Numbered from the stretch's first letter, positions 50,848 through 60,998 are shown. The stretch is 64,000 bases of DNA from Trabulsiella odontotermitis (GCF_030053895.1 NZ_CP125781.1:2790001-2854000); one strand, 5' to 3'. The notes: generated by a model from the sequence alone, not told the origin. Numbers and translations: made by a program.

Positions 50848-51909
50848 CTACGCCGTCGGCAGCACAATATCGCTTCCTGCCAGCGTGCCCATCTGGTTGT
50901 ACATCGTGCAGGCGGCATCGACGATATGCATGGCCAGTGCCGCGCCACTGCCCTCACCCAGGCGCATGTCCATATTCAGGTACGGTTCAAGCTGTAGCGC
51001 ATTCAATGCCACGCGGGCGCCTTTCTCGGCAGAAACATGAGACGGAATCAGATAGGGTTTGATCGCAGGTGCAATCTGGCAGGCGGCAAGAGCGGATGCG
51101 TATGACAGAAAACCATCCAGGATGACCGGCAAACCACAGGAGGCGGCGCCGAGCATTACGCCGGTCATGCCGACGAGATCAAAGCCGCCCACTTTTGCCA
51201 GCACGTCGGTCGCATCGCTGGCGTCCGGCTGGTTAATGTCGATGGCGCGACGTACCACAGCCACTTTATGCGCCAGTTGGTTCACAGGGAGATTGGCTCC
51301 GACGCCAACCACCGCTTCCGGTTCGGTTTGCGTCAACACACTGACTACCGCAGCGGCGGGCGTGGTGTTTGCCATCCCCAGCTCGCCAACACCAAACAGC
51401 GTCACACCGTTGGCGGCAAGCTGGCGTGTGTACTGCATCGAGGCCACCAGTAACGCGATGGCCTGCTCACGGGTCATCGCCGCTTCGCGGGCAATGTTAC
51501 CGCTGCCCCGTGCCACTTTCATGTTGACGACGCCGGGAATCGGATCGGCATCAATGCCCACATCAACTACATGCACCTGCGCGCCAGCCTGTTTCGCCAG
51601 TACGCAGACGCCAGTGTTCTGGCGGATCATATTGGCGGTCTGAATGGCCGTCACGATCTGCGGTGAAATGGTGACGCCTTCATGCCAGACGCCATGGTCA
51701 GCGCACATGACGATAATGGCTTTATTATCAACCTGCAGCTTACCGGCCAGACCTGGCATACCCATCAGTTGTACGGCCAGCGCCTCAAGCCGCCCGAGAC
51801 TGCCCGGCGGTTTCAGCAACCCATCAATATGCTGCTGCGCACGGGCCATCGCTGCCGTATCCGGCTGCGGAATAGTATCTAATAACGCATTCAGGTTTTG
51901 CATCGTCAA
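50848..51909 (-). CDS. cobT: Nicotinate-nucleotide-dimethylbenzimidazole phosphoribosyltransferase CobT
   Basis: A 353-residue enzyme that makes alpha-ribazole phosphate for the lower ligand of cobalamin. Catalytic Glu near the C-terminus is in MRLGEGSGAALA; the ligand-binding GGFDLVGMTGVMLGAA segment is present. Last gene of a cobU-cobS-cobT unit, 9 bp after cobS. Confidence 0.95.
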   Translation of the reverse strand: MTMQNLNALLDTIPQPDTAAMARAQQHIDGLLKPPGSLGRLEALAVQLMGMPGLAGKLQVDNKAIIVMCADHGVWHEGVTISPQIVTAIQTANMIRQNTGVCVLAKQAGAQVHVVDVGIDADPIPGVVNMKVARGSGNIAREAAMTREQAIALLVASMQYTRQLAANGVTLFGVGELGMANTTPAAAVVSVLTQTEPEAVVGVGANLPVNQLAHKVAVVRRAIDINQPDASDATDVLAKVGGFDLVGMTGVMLGAASCGLPVILDGFLSYASALAACQIAPAIKPYLIPSHVSAEKGARVALNALQLEPYLNMDMRLGEGSGAALAMHIVDAACTMYNQMGTLAGSDIVLPTA

Positions 51910-51918
51910 CGATCCCTG

Positions 51919-52659
51919 TTACAGCAGAGCCAGCAGAAAGACCACTTCGCCCAGTTCAATTGCCGCGCCCAGCGTGTCGCCGGTCTGGCCGCCCAGCGTG
52001 CGTTTGAGCAATTTTGCGATCAGGTAAATCGCCACGAGGGTGAATAAGAACGCGACCAGGCCATTCATGCCCAGCAGTGCTATCGCCAGCACGGCGGTGA
52101 CGCCAAGCGTGATGGTCGCCTGTTTGAACGTTACTTTGCCGATGAACAGGTTGCCCATGCCCTCTTCGCGGGCATAGCGCTGTCCGTACATCAACAATAC
52201 CGAAACCCCGCGCCCGGCGGCGCAGGTGGCGGCAAGCACCGCCGGAAGCCAGACGCCCCGCAGCGACAGTTCGCTGATCAGCAACACTTTCGCCAGCAAA
52301 ACAAAAATGAGTGCCAGCCCGCCATTTGTCCCGAGACGGCTGTCGCGCATGATCTCCAGCATCCGCTCACGCGGGCGCGATGAAAATACGCCATCGCAGG
52401 TATCCGCAAGCCCGTCCAGATGCAGCCCACCGGTCAGCAATGCCAGTGTCAGCACTGCAAACAGTGCGGCCAGTGGCGTACCACACCAGGTATGCAGCAG
52501 CGCAAACACCAGCCCGCTCAACGCACCGAGTAGCAACCCGACCAGCGGAAACGTAATGATGCCACGGACATAATCCTGTAGTTCCACACCCTGAGACCAG
52601 CGCTGCGGCACAGGCAGACGGCTCATAAAAGAGAGCGTGGCAAAGAAAACCCTGTTCAT
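51919..52659 (-). CDS. cobS: Adenosylcobinamide-GDP ribazoletransferase CobS
   Basis: A 246-residue multi-pass membrane protein that joins adenosylcobinamide-GDP and alpha-ribazole to form the cobalamin nucleotide loop. The acidic motif HLDGLADTCDG near residues 81-91 is characteristic. Its start overlaps the end of cobU by 4 bp. Confidence 0.94.
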   Translation of the reverse strand: MNRVFFATLSFMSRLPVPQRWSQGVELQDYVRGIITFPLVGLLLGALSGLVFALLHTWCGTPLAALFAVLTLALLTGGLHLDGLADTCDGVFSSRPRERMLEIMRDSRLGTNGGLALIFVLLAKVLLISELSLRGVWLPAVLAATCAAGRGVSVLLMYGQRYAREEGMGNLFIGKVTFKQATITLGVTAVLAIALLGMNGLVAFLFTLVAIYLIAKLLKRTLGGQTGDTLGAAIELGEVVFLLALL

Positions 52660-53198
52660 TTTATTTTGACTCCTATACCTGACACCACCAGCCAGACGTT
52701 TTCCGCCGCCTGTGCCAGTTTTTGATTGACTCGTCCGGCAATGTCACGAAAATGCCGCGCCAGCCGGTTCTCCGGCACAATTCCCATTCCCACTTCGTTT
52801 GTGACCAGCACAACCGGTGACGGGCAGCGCTGGCACAATGTGATCAGATGCGTAATATCGTCGTCCACTCGCCGCTCCAGCGCCGCGTAATCCCATGTAT
52901 CAGGATCACTGTCGCCGCCTTCTGCAAAAAGGATATTGGCGACGAGCGTCGTGATGCATTCCAGCAGGATCGCCTCGTCGGGGGAATTATCCGGTGTGAT
53001 CAGTTGTTCGAGGTGTTGCCAGCGCTCTTCGGTGCGCCAGTGCGTCGGGCGATGCTGCCGGTGATGGGCGATCCGCTCCGCCATCTCGTCATCAAAAATT
53101 TGCGATGTCGCGATGTACAGTACGGAACGGTAATGACACAGCAAAGACTCGGCATGTCGGCTTTTGCCGCTGCGCGCGCCGCCAGTGATAACAATCAT
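52656..53198 (-). CDS. cobU: Adenosylcobinamide kinase/guanylyltransferase CobU
   Basis: A 180-residue bifunctional enzyme: P-loop GGARSGKS at residues 6-13, TNEVGMGIVPENRLAR and the RVNQKLA segment are family hallmarks. It phosphorylates adenosylcobinamide and transfers GMP. Start ATG 53198 aligns with MILVTGGARSGKS of relatives; upstream in-frame codons would run into the tmaR 3' region. No cobalamin riboswitch is visible ahead of it. Confidence 0.94.
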   Translation of the reverse strand: MIVITGGARSGKSRHAESLLCHYRSVLYIATSQIFDDEMAERIAHHRQHRPTHWRTEERWQHLEQLITPDNSPDEAILLECITTLVANILFAEGGDSDPDTWDYAALERRVDDDITHLITLCQRCPSPVVLVTNEVGMGIVPENRLARHFRDIAGRVNQKLAQAAENVWLVVSGIGVKIK

Positions 53199-53312
53199 GT
53201 TGAGGATTCCTGATGCAGAGGCTGTGCAGGTTTGAATAAAATAAGATTCATACAAACATCAGGATGAAAGGAAGAGGAAACGGCGAGAGCCACGCTCTCA
53301 CCGCGAACCGGT

Positions 53313-53648
53313 TTATTCGGTTTTACCTTCAGGCACTTTGACTTCGCCCATGACTTTCAGCTTCTTGGAAATGTCACGGCGTTCTTTGGACAGCTCGGCA
53401 TTTTTGATGATGTAGTCATCAACGCGATCTTCGTAATCGCTTTTCATGCTGGCGATAATGCCCTGAATGGCGTCGACGCTCATGCCTGGCTTGATGTAGT
53501 CGCTCAGGTTGTCGAGCAGCAGAACACGCTTCTGGTTGTCACGGATCTTTTTCTCAACGTCCTGGATTTCACGCTGCAATTTGTTCTTGCGTCGGAACAG
53601 GCGAACAAACTCCAGTACATCCTGAAATGAAGGCTTAGTTGTTTCCAT
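53313..53648 (-). CDS. tmaR: PTS polar localiser TmaR (YeeX)
   Basis: A 111-residue, highly charged coiled-coil protein nearly identical to E. coli YeeX through residue 95 (FQDVLEFVRLFRRKNKLQREIQDVEKKIRDNQKR...). TmaR clusters at the cell pole and controls localisation of PTS enzyme I; tyrosine residues such as Tyr in SDYIKPG are present. The C-terminal tail differs. A GAGAGC hairpin follows the stop. Confidence 0.93.
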   Translation of the reverse strand: METTKPSFQDVLEFVRLFRRKNKLQREIQDVEKKIRDNQKRVLLLDNLSDYIKPGMSVDAIQGIIASMKSDYEDRVDDYIIKNAELSKERRDISKKLKVMGEVKVPEGKTE

Positions 53649-53820
53649 TTTTACACCCCTGCTAATTAAAACTCGGATTCGTTAAAGCAACCGCTATCGC
53701 CTGAGGGATACATTACGTATAGCAATTGCTGATGACAATGGTTATTGCTTTGGGGCCATCATAACCCTAAATGCCGCTGAATCGAAACAACCTGACGTCA
53801 CACCGTTGCCCGTCTGTCTT

Positions 53821-54879
53821 TTATTTGCGCAATGCGCGGCAAATCAGATGCGACAGCAGCTCCAGCTGGCGAGCGAGTTCCATGCTGAGCCAGACGTAGC
53901 CGTGGATCGGCGTTTCCGACAGGTTTTCGCTATGGTACGCCTGCATGAGCTGCCGTAATTCGGCGGCGATTTCACTTAATCTTTCGCTATTAGCCAGTAT
54001 CGGCTGCGGATTACCTTCGTACAAGGCATGGGCGATGGTCAGCAGTGTCTGCTGCGTCATCTGTTGCGTCTCGCGCAGTGTCCGGGCATTGAGCATCACA
54101 AAATGGCTTTCGCGCGACGCCCAGTTCGCATTGATTTGCAACTCCAGCATACACACCAGATTACGGCTGACGGTCTGAATACCTTCAAAAATCGATTTCT
54201 GAATGCGCGTCTCTTTGCTGGCGGGGGTGATAAGCCCTCGCATCTTAACAACCTCGCTGAGCATTTTCTGCAGATGTTTATCCAGACGCGGGCGTTCGAG
54301 CAAGTTGGGTGAGGTTCCCGTCTGGTAGAGGCGATTGTAGAGGGTGACAAAATTCGCCATCTGAATTCGCCAGTGGAGGAAAGCGCGCTGCGGCCAGATG
54401 CCGGTAAACAGCATCGCCAGCAGGGAACCAAAAATCACATCGCCGCTTCGCCAGAGCGCGGTGGTCAGATCACCCGGCGGCGCCCCTACCACCACCGCCA
54501 GCGTGATGCCAATCAGCAACGCCTGATAGGGTTTTTTGCCCAGCGCCAGCCAGCCACAGAGGAACATCGCCACAGAACACCAGATCAGCATCAACGGCAG
54601 AGAAATAAGTTCAAGCTTGAGCGCCACCAGCCCCAGCGCGGAGCCCAGGATGGTGCCGCCAATGCGTTCATAGGCGCGCGGAACCACGTTTCCCCAGAAC
54701 GAAATGGGCCCCATCACCACGACCAGCGTGATCAGGGGCCACGTCCCTTCCGGGATATCAAACACGCGGACCAGCAAAAAGGTCAGAATAAATGCCAGCG
54801 CTATCCGCACCCCGTGAACAACACGGTAGTGCCGATACAGGCGAATTTCAAAAGGACTCAGTGATTTATCAGCACGCAC
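53821..54879 (-). CDS. yeeA: FUSC-like inner-membrane protein YeeA
   Basis: A 352-residue protein with about six to seven N-terminal membrane segments (VRIALAFILTFLLVRVFDIPEGTWPLITLVVVMGPISFWGNVVPRAYERIGGTILGSALGL, the FUSC signature) and a helical cytosolic C-terminus. Related to aromatic-acid efflux proteins; no substrate known. Same neighbourhood as E. coli yeeA. Confidence 0.9.
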   Translation of the reverse strand: MRADKSLSPFEIRLYRHYRVVHGVRIALAFILTFLLVRVFDIPEGTWPLITLVVVMGPISFWGNVVPRAYERIGGTILGSALGLVALKLELISLPLMLIWCSVAMFLCGWLALGKKPYQALLIGITLAVVVGAPPGDLTTALWRSGDVIFGSLLAMLFTGIWPQRAFLHWRIQMANFVTLYNRLYQTGTSPNLLERPRLDKHLQKMLSEVVKMRGLITPASKETRIQKSIFEGIQTVSRNLVCMLELQINANWASRESHFVMLNARTLRETQQMTQQTLLTIAHALYEGNPQPILANSERLSEIAAELRQLMQAYHSENLSETPIHGYVWLSMELARQLELLSHLICRALRK

Positions 54880-54986
54880 ACCCGCTCTCCGGCAACGCCG
54901 TAAAGCACAATTGTAACGGGTTTTCTGCCGATCGCATCACGCTACGGTAATAATCCTTAACTTTCGCAGGGAAAAAGTGCGCCCGT

Positions 54987-55454
54987 TTACTTACGTTCGA
55001 CCGAAACGTACATATCGATGTCCCAGTAGCCGTCAGCGGTGCCATCGTTCAGATAGACTTCAAACGTAGCTTTCGGCGCAAACTGCCAGGTCGCATCTTT
55101 CTGCAGACTATCGAAAAACTGATACCACGGGGTCGCGAAGTCGTCATTGACTACCCGCGCGCGGGCCACGGCATAATCCCCGCCGTCTACGGTAGTCATC
55201 ATCACGCCTTCGCTGTTCGCCGGGATCGTAAAATCATCAGGGACCGTGACGGCGGTGTCGCAGCGCAGTTTTTCTGGCGGCGTGACATCCGGGTTGTCGT
55301 AATAAACAGCAATCCATTCGAGCGGCTGAATTTGTTTGCCATCCACCCACGCCATCAGTTGTCCAAATCCCTGTTTGACCTTTTCTTCCCACGGCCCTAC
55401 CAAATGAAACCCGGCAATCGTGCGCTGACGTTGTTGCTTGATGCTGTATTCCAT
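54987..55454 (-). CDS. sbmC: DNA gyrase inhibitor SbmC (GyrI)
   Basis: A 155-residue GyrI-like protein (E. coli 157). RTIAGFHLVGPWEEKVKQGFGQLM and GYWDIDMYVSVE match the family. It binds gyrase and protects against some gyrase poisons. A LexA-type box lies just upstream, consistent with its known SOS control. Confidence 0.93.
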   Translation of the reverse strand: MEYSIKQQRQRTIAGFHLVGPWEEKVKQGFGQLMAWVDGKQIQPLEWIAVYYDNPDVTPPEKLRCDTAVTVPDDFTIPANSEGVMMTTVDGGDYAVARARVVNDDFATPWYQFFDSLQKDATWQFAPKATFEVYLNDGTADGYWDIDMYVSVERK

Positions 55455-55476
55455 GTTGCCTCCATTATTGGCGATT

Positions 55477-55494
55477 TACTGTATAAATATACAT
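55477..55494. promoter_or_regulatory. LexA (SOS) box of sbmC
   Basis: TACTGTATAAATATACAT fits TACTGTATATATATACAGTA except for the final CAG, which is CAT. It lies about 25-40 bp upstream of the sbmC ATG at 55454. Confidence 0.78.
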
Positions 55495-55543
55495 ATAAAG
55501 CTAGCAAAGGAGCCATTGATAGTATGTGCGATGATTCACAAAA

Positions 55544-56716
55544 TTACGCTTTATGGTGCAGCCAGTCGCTGAAGCGTGAGAACAACCCGCCCTTTTCTAC
55601 ACTTTCCAGCGTAACCAGCGGCATATGCGCCACCACGTTATCGCGGTCGAGCAGTTCAATTTCTCCGACCCGTTTGTTCGCCGCCAGTGGCGCCTCCAGC
55701 GATTTCTGATCCAGTACGTATTTCGCTTTGATATGCGGGATCTCCGCTTTCGGCAGGGTCAGCCAGAAATCTTCAGCGGTACCGAGGGCGATGTTTTCTT
55801 TATTGCCGTACCAGATACGCTCAGTACCCACCTGTTTACCCTGTTGCAGGATCTGCACGGTATCAAAATTCTGTTGCCCCCACTGCAACAGCTTGTGCGC
55901 CTCAACTTCGCGCCCTTTCATGCTCTCCGCCCCCATAATGACGGCAATCAGGCGACGTTTCCCGTCTACAGCTGAGGCAATCAGATTATATCCCGCCCCG
56001 GACGTATGGCCGGTTTTAAGGCCATCAACATTCATGGTTTTATCCCACAGTAAACCGTTACGGTTCTGCTGGGTGATCCCGTTCCAGGTCAGGCTTTTTT
56101 CGCTGTACATATGGTAGAACTCAGGCTCGCCGTGGATGATGGCCCGCGAAAGCACGGCCAGATCGTACGCGGAGCTGTGCTGGCCAGGCGCATCCAGACC
56201 ATGGACGGTCTCAAAGTGCGTATCCCTGAGCCCCATTTTTTGCACATAGTCGTTCATCATCGCTACAAACTGAGGCTCTCCACCCGCCACGTAATCCGCC
56301 AGCGCCACGCAGGCATCGTTACCGGAATCGACAATCAGACCACGGCTTAAATCACGCACCGTCAGGCGCTCGCCCGCTTTCAGGAACATCAGTGATGAAC
56401 CATCAAACACCGGATTCCCTTTCGCCCACGCGTCACGCCCTACGGTGACCATGTCGTCCGCCGTAATACGGTGGCTGTCGATAGCGCGGTCAACCACATA
56501 GCCCGTCATCAGCTTGGTGAGACTGGCGGGGTTGCGCTGCTGATGTTCGTTGCCGGACGTTAAAATCTGGCCGGTGGTGTAATCCATCAGCACCCAGGAA
56601 CCCGCCTGGATGGTGGGCGCGGCGGGGGAAAATTCAATCGTTTCGGCGGCCAGTGCCGATGAAATACTCATCGCGAGTAAAGATGCAGCAATAAACAAAC
56701 GGCGTTTCAACAGCAT
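55544..56716 (-). CDS. dacD: D-alanyl-D-alanine carboxypeptidase DacD (PBP6b)
   Basis: A 390-residue low-mass penicillin-binding protein. Signal peptide about 1-23; active-site SLTK at 65-68, SGN at 131-133, KTG at 234-236. The C-terminal domain ends in an amphipathic helix (FSRFSDWLHHKA) that anchors it to the outer face of the inner membrane. It trims terminal D-Ala from peptidoglycan pentapeptides. Matches E. coli DacD closely. Confidence 0.95.
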   Translation of the reverse strand: MLLKRRLFIAASLLAMSISSALAAETIEFSPAAPTIQAGSWVLMDYTTGQILTSGNEHQQRNPASLTKLMTGYVVDRAIDSHRITADDMVTVGRDAWAKGNPVFDGSSLMFLKAGERLTVRDLSRGLIVDSGNDACVALADYVAGGEPQFVAMMNDYVQKMGLRDTHFETVHGLDAPGQHSSAYDLAVLSRAIIHGEPEFYHMYSEKSLTWNGITQQNRNGLLWDKTMNVDGLKTGHTSGAGYNLIASAVDGKRRLIAVIMGAESMKGREVEAHKLLQWGQQNFDTVQILQQGKQVGTERIWYGNKENIALGTAEDFWLTLPKAEIPHIKAKYVLDQKSLEAPLAANKRVGEIELLDRDNVVAHMPLVTLESVEKGGLFSRFSDWLHHKA

Positions 56717-56922
56717 ATCCTCAAGAACATTATAAAAATCGCTGTTCTTTTTACGGAAGTTCGCGTGTCAGCGCCTGGCAAAATTGCAAAGAAATGTGAC
56801 TGTGCCCACTTTCATCCCGCGCCATTCTGTGCAGAGGCACGAGAAAGCACGGCTTTTTATTCGGATGTCAGGCCACAATCGTTTACCATACCCCATCATA
56901 TTCATACAGGATGGAGCTTCGG

Positions 56923-58347
56923 GTGTCTGATTCCGCAACGCAGCCAACTTTTCTCTTCCACGATTACGAAACCTTCGGCACCAGCCCGTCTTTAGACAGG
57001 CCAGCGCAGTTCGCGGCGATTCGTACCGACTCGGATTTCAATATCATCGGCGAGTCGGAGGTCTTTTACTGTAAGCCTGCCGACGACTATCTGCCGCAGC
57101 CCGAAGCGGTATTGATAACCGGGATCACACCGCAGGAAGCGCGAGCCAAAGGTGACAACGAGGCCGCGTTTGCCCGCCGTATTCATGACATCTTTACCGT
57201 GCCGAAAACCTGCGTGGTGGGCTATAACAACGTCCGTTTTGATGATGAAGTGACGCGTAATATTTTCTACCGCAACTTCTACGATCCTTACGCCTGGAGC
57301 TGGCAAAACGACAATTCACGTTGGGATCTGCTCGACGTCATGCGCGCCTGCTATGCGCTGCGCCCGGAAGGGATCCACTGGCCGGATAACGACGAAGGGT
57401 TGCCGAGCTTCCGCCTTGAGCATCTGACCAAAGCTAACGGTATTGAACACAGCAACGCCCACGATGCGATGGCTGACGTCTACGCCACCATCGCCATGGC
57501 GAAGCTGGTGAAAAGCCAGCAGCCGCGCCTGTTTGATTATCTCTACAGCCACCGCAGCAAGCAGAAACTCGTGCCGTTGATTGATGTGCCGCAGATGAAA
57601 CCGCTGGTGCATGTTTCCGGTATGTTCGGCGCCTGGCGCGGCAACACCAGTTGGGTCGCGCCGCTCGCCTGGCACCCGGACAACCGCAATGCGGTGATTG
57701 TGGTTGACCTTGCGGGTGATATCTCTCCGCTGCTGGAGCTGAATGCCGATGCCCTGCGCGAACGGCTTTACACCGCCAAAGCCGATCTCGGTGACAACGT
57801 GCCGGTGCCAGTGAAACTGGTGCATCTGAATAAATGCCCGGTGCTGGCGCAGGCCAATACCCTGCGCCCGGAAGATGCCGATCGTCTGGGGATCAACCGC
57901 CAGCATTGCCTCGATAACCTCAAGGTGCTGCGGGAAAATCCGCAAGTGCGCGACAAAGTGGTGGCGATTTTCGCCGAAGCGGAACCGTTTGTGCCCTCTG
58001 AGAACGTTGACGCGCAACTGTATAACGGCTTTTTCAGTGATGCTGATCGGGCGGCGATGAAAATCGTGCTGGAAACCGAACCACGCAATCTGCCGGCGCT
58101 GGATGTCACCTTTGCCGACAAGCGAATCGAACGGCTGCTGTTCAACTATCGCGCCCGTAACTTCCCGGGAACGCTGGATGATGCCGAGCAGCAACGCTGG
58201 TTACAGCATCGCCGCAACGTCTTTACGCCGGAGTTTTTGCAGGCATACGCTCAGGAGCTGGAAATGTTATACGGTCAATATGACGGGGACAGCGAAAAAC
58301 TGGGGCTACTCAAGGCGCTGTATCAGTACGCGCAGGATATCGTCTGA
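56923..58347 (+). CDS. sbcB: Exodeoxyribonuclease I (SbcB)
   Basis: A 474-residue 3'-5' single-strand exonuclease of the DEDD superfamily, closely matching E. coli ExoI. Exo I motif FHDYETFG has the catalytic Asp and Glu; SNAHDAMADV carries the DEDDh His and Asp. The GTG at 56923 has GGAG six bases upstream; an ATG at 56911 would add four residues but has poor spacing. Acts in recombination and mismatch repair. Confidence 0.95.
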   Translation: MSDSATQPTFLFHDYETFGTSPSLDRPAQFAAIRTDSDFNIIGESEVFYCKPADDYLPQPEAVLITGITPQEARAKGDNEAAFARRIHDIFTVPKTCVVGYNNVRFDDEVTRNIFYRNFYDPYAWSWQNDNSRWDLLDVMRACYALRPEGIHWPDNDEGLPSFRLEHLTKANGIEHSNAHDAMADVYATIAMAKLVKSQQPRLFDYLYSHRSKQKLVPLIDVPQMKPLVHVSGMFGAWRGNTSWVAPLAWHPDNRNAVIVVDLAGDISPLLELNADALRERLYTAKADLGDNVPVPVKLVHLNKCPVLAQANTLRPEDADRLGINRQHCLDNLKVLRENPQVRDKVVAIFAEAEPFVPSENVDAQLYNGFFSDADRAAMKIVLETEPRNLPALDVTFADKRIERLLFNYRARNFPGTLDDAEQQRWLQHRRNVFTPEFLQAYAQELEMLYGQYDGDSEKLGLLKALYQYAQDIV

Positions 58348-58382
58348 AAAAAAAACCGGAGACCATGGTCTCCGGTTTTTCA
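58346..58382. terminator. Bidirectional terminator between sbcB and plaP
   Basis: AACCGGAGACCA / TGGTCTCCGGTT perfect palindrome flanked by a run of As on the left and Ts on the right, so it can end transcription from both converging genes. Confidence 0.92.
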
Positions 58383-58398
58383 TTGATATCGGCGTTAA

Positions 58399-59757
58399 TT
58401 ACGCAACGTCTTCGTACTGCGGCACCGGGTTACGGAAGCTTTTAGTCACACAAGCCAGATAGACCAGACCGATACCGGCCCAGATCAGGCCCAGCACCAT
58501 CGAGCTTTCTTCCAGGTTAATCCACAGCGCACCTACCGTCAGCGCACCACACACCGGCAGCACCAGGTAGTTGAAGTGATCTTTCAGGGTTTTGTTGCGC
58601 TTCTCACGGATCCAGAACTGCGAGATCACCGAGAGGTTAACGAAGGTGAAAGCCACCAGCGCCCCGAAGTTGATCAGCGCTGTCGCGGTGACCAGGTCAA
58701 AGTTAATCGCCAGCAGAGCAATCGCGCCCACCAGCAGCACGTTCCAGGCCGGCGTACGCCATTTCGGGTGAATGTAACCGAAGAAGCGACTCGGGAACAC
58801 ACCGTCACGACCCATGACATACATCAGGCGAGAAACGCCAGCGTGTGCCGCCATGCCGGACGCCAGTACGGTCACGCTGGAGAAAATCAGCACACCCCAC
58901 TGGAAGGTTTTCCCTGCCACGTACAGCATGATTTCAGGCTGCGACGCGTCCGGATCTTTGAAACGAGAGATATCCGGGAAATAGAGTTGCAGGAAGTAAG
59001 AGGCGCCAATAAACACCAGACCGCCAATCAGCGCCGTCAGGAAAATCGCTTTCGGGATCACACGCTCGGCGTCTTTGGTCTCTTCCGACAGCGAAGAGAT
59101 ACCGTCAAAACCCAGGAATGAGAAGCAGAGGATCGTCGCACCGGTGATCATCGGCACCACGTGCGCATCTTCAGACCAGAACGGGCGGGTGCTGGTCAGT
59201 GTACCTGCGCCTTCACCGTGAGAAACACCGTAGATAATCAGACCCACGATCACCGCCACAATCCCCATCTGCAGAATCACAATCAGGGTGTTGAAGTTGG
59301 CGACGGTCTTGATGCTGCGCAGGTTAGAGATGGTCATAAAGGCCACCAGCGCCACCACAAAGATCCACGACGGTACGGAAGGCACCAGCGCTTCGAAGTA
59401 AATTTTCGCCAGCAGGATGTTGATCATCGGCATGAACAGGTAGTCCAGCAACGACGACCAGCCCACCATAAAGCCTACGGTCGGGCTAATGGATTTCTGG
59501 GCATAGGTATACGCCGAGCCAGCAGACGGGAAACGGCGAACCAGTTTACCGTAGCTCAGCGCAGTAAAGAGAATGGCGACCAGCGCAAAGGCGTAAGCCG
59601 TTGCAACATGACCGTCAGTGAGGCCTGAAACGATACCAAATGTATCGAACAGCGTCATCGGCTGCATATAGGCAAGACCCATCATGACAACCGGAACCAG
59701 CGTAAGCGTTTTACGTAATTCCACGCGAGAGGTGTTTGGAGTAACGTTATGCGACAT
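58399..59757 (-). CDS. plaP: Low-affinity putrescine importer PlaP (YeeF)
   Basis: A 452-residue APC-family permease, same length as E. coli PlaP. Twelve hydrophobic segments; strong similarity to PuuP encoded 16 kb away in this window (GLAYMQPMTLFDTFGIVSGLTDGHV). It imports putrescine as a signal for surface motility and as an alternative to PuuP. ATG 59757 has GGGGG six bases upstream; an ATG two codons earlier is less well placed. Confidence 0.95.
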   Translation of the reverse strand: MSHNVTPNTSRVELRKTLTLVPVVMMGLAYMQPMTLFDTFGIVSGLTDGHVATAYAFALVAILFTALSYGKLVRRFPSAGSAYTYAQKSISPTVGFMVGWSSLLDYLFMPMINILLAKIYFEALVPSVPSWIFVVALVAFMTISNLRSIKTVANFNTLIVILQMGIVAVIVGLIIYGVSHGEGAGTLTSTRPFWSEDAHVVPMITGATILCFSFLGFDGISSLSEETKDAERVIPKAIFLTALIGGLVFIGASYFLQLYFPDISRFKDPDASQPEIMLYVAGKTFQWGVLIFSSVTVLASGMAAHAGVSRLMYVMGRDGVFPSRFFGYIHPKWRTPAWNVLLVGAIALLAINFDLVTATALINFGALVAFTFVNLSVISQFWIREKRNKTLKDHFNYLVLPVCGALTVGALWINLEESSMVLGLIWAGIGLVYLACVTKSFRNPVPQYEDVA

Positions 59758-59907
59758 GGTCATCCCCCTTTACGGCGAATGCCGTCGCGTAAGCAAAAAA
59801 TTGCCCCATTGTTCTGGAATCCTCAGCGACAACAACTGTCGGTTTTTGGTAAGTATCTATCCGGTACGAAGCCCGGCCTCTTGGTTTTTAATGACGAAAC
59901 GCAATGC

Positions 59908-59944
59908 AAAAAAAATAACCGACGAGTGAATAAAACGTCGGTTA
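59908..59944 (-). terminator. Terminator of yeeY
   Basis: On the minus strand stem TAACCGACG / CGTCGGTTA with an 11-nt loop is followed by eight Ts, about 100 bp after the yeeY stop and before the plaP promoter. Confidence 0.85.
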
Positions 59945-60044
59945 GTCTCTGATTTTGCAGGCGGCGTATTGTGCCCTCAACGCTGGTTAAAAACAAGAGA
60001 ATGCGAGCGCCGTCAAAAAAAACTTTTCAATAAATGATTGATTT

Positions 60045-60959
60045 TTAAACACCCAATTTATGATAGACCGCAGCAATGGCATTATTTGCTAAAATAGCCT
60101 CCCGCCACCACACACTGGCGAGCCCTGCCGTCTGATCGTTCCAGCCAATCCATACCGGATCAAACGCCGACCAGGAAGCCACTTTTTTCTCCACCAGCGC
60201 ACCGCTATCAAGAAAACGTTGTGCCATATAACGCGGCACAAAACCACACCCCAGTCCACTTATCTGCAATTCCAGTTTAGTTTTAAAATCAAAGACTGTG
60301 ATGGCGTCCTGATCGTCTAACAGTTGTCGAAACGCGGGGCATTCTGGCGAGGCGCTGTCGCCCACGACAATGGCGCGAAAACGCTTGATGGTGCGTCGGC
60401 TGAGCGGTTCGTTCTCCTGCGCCAGTCCGTGATGCGGCGCGACGACAAAAACATGTTCCAGCTCGCCAAGTGCGGCGAAAGCAAAGCCGCTTTGCAGCGG
60501 CGGATCGCGCAGCGCACCGACCACAATATCCGCCCGCCCGTGGATCAGCGCGTCCCACGAGCTGCCCAGTACACCATTGATAAATTTCAACCGGGTGACG
60601 CTGTGGCTTTGATAGAAGGTTTCAATCAGCGGCGCCAGCAGGGAAAAAGGGAACGTATCATCGACGCCGATAATCAGCTCATTCTCCCAGCCCTCGTTGA
60701 GCTTGATGGCCTGCTGTTCCAGCTCGCGCACGTTGTGCAGCACCTCGCGCCCTTTTTCCAGCAGCAATTTGCCGGTGCGGGTGAAGGTGGCGCGGTGTCC
60801 GCTGCGGTCGAGCAGTTGAATGTTGAGATCGCTTTCGAGCTTATGAACGGTATAACTGAGCGCCGAGGGCGTCTTGTAGAGCTTTGCCGACGCCGCAGCA
60901 AAGCTCCCCTCTTTTTCCAGGGCATCAAGAATGATGAGGACATCCAGCAGTGGCTTCAT
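60045..60959 (-). CDS. yeeY: LysR-type regulator YeeY
   Basis: A 304-residue LysR protein: LLDVLIILDALEKEGSFAAASAKLYKTPSALSYTVHKLESDLNIQLLDRSGHRATFT is the HTH region, nearly identical to E. coli YeeY. The regulon is not established. Located between plaP and yeeZ as in E. coli. Confidence 0.93.
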   Translation of the reverse strand: MKPLLDVLIILDALEKEGSFAAASAKLYKTPSALSYTVHKLESDLNIQLLDRSGHRATFTRTGKLLLEKGREVLHNVRELEQQAIKLNEGWENELIIGVDDTFPFSLLAPLIETFYQSHSVTRLKFINGVLGSSWDALIHGRADIVVGALRDPPLQSGFAFAALGELEHVFVVAPHHGLAQENEPLSRRTIKRFRAIVVGDSASPECPAFRQLLDDQDAITVFDFKTKLELQISGLGCGFVPRYMAQRFLDSGALVEKKVASWSAFDPVWIGWNDQTAGLASVWWREAILANNAIAAVYHKLGV

Positions 60960-60998
60960 CGTCGCTCCTTTGCGTGGCGCGATTTGACCGCCGGTATG

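Noticed and set aside
53199..53312. Possible cobalamin riboswitch ahead of cobUST
   Set aside because: Only about 110 bp separate tmaR and cobU, too short for a full riboswitch, and no B12-box-like motif is visible.
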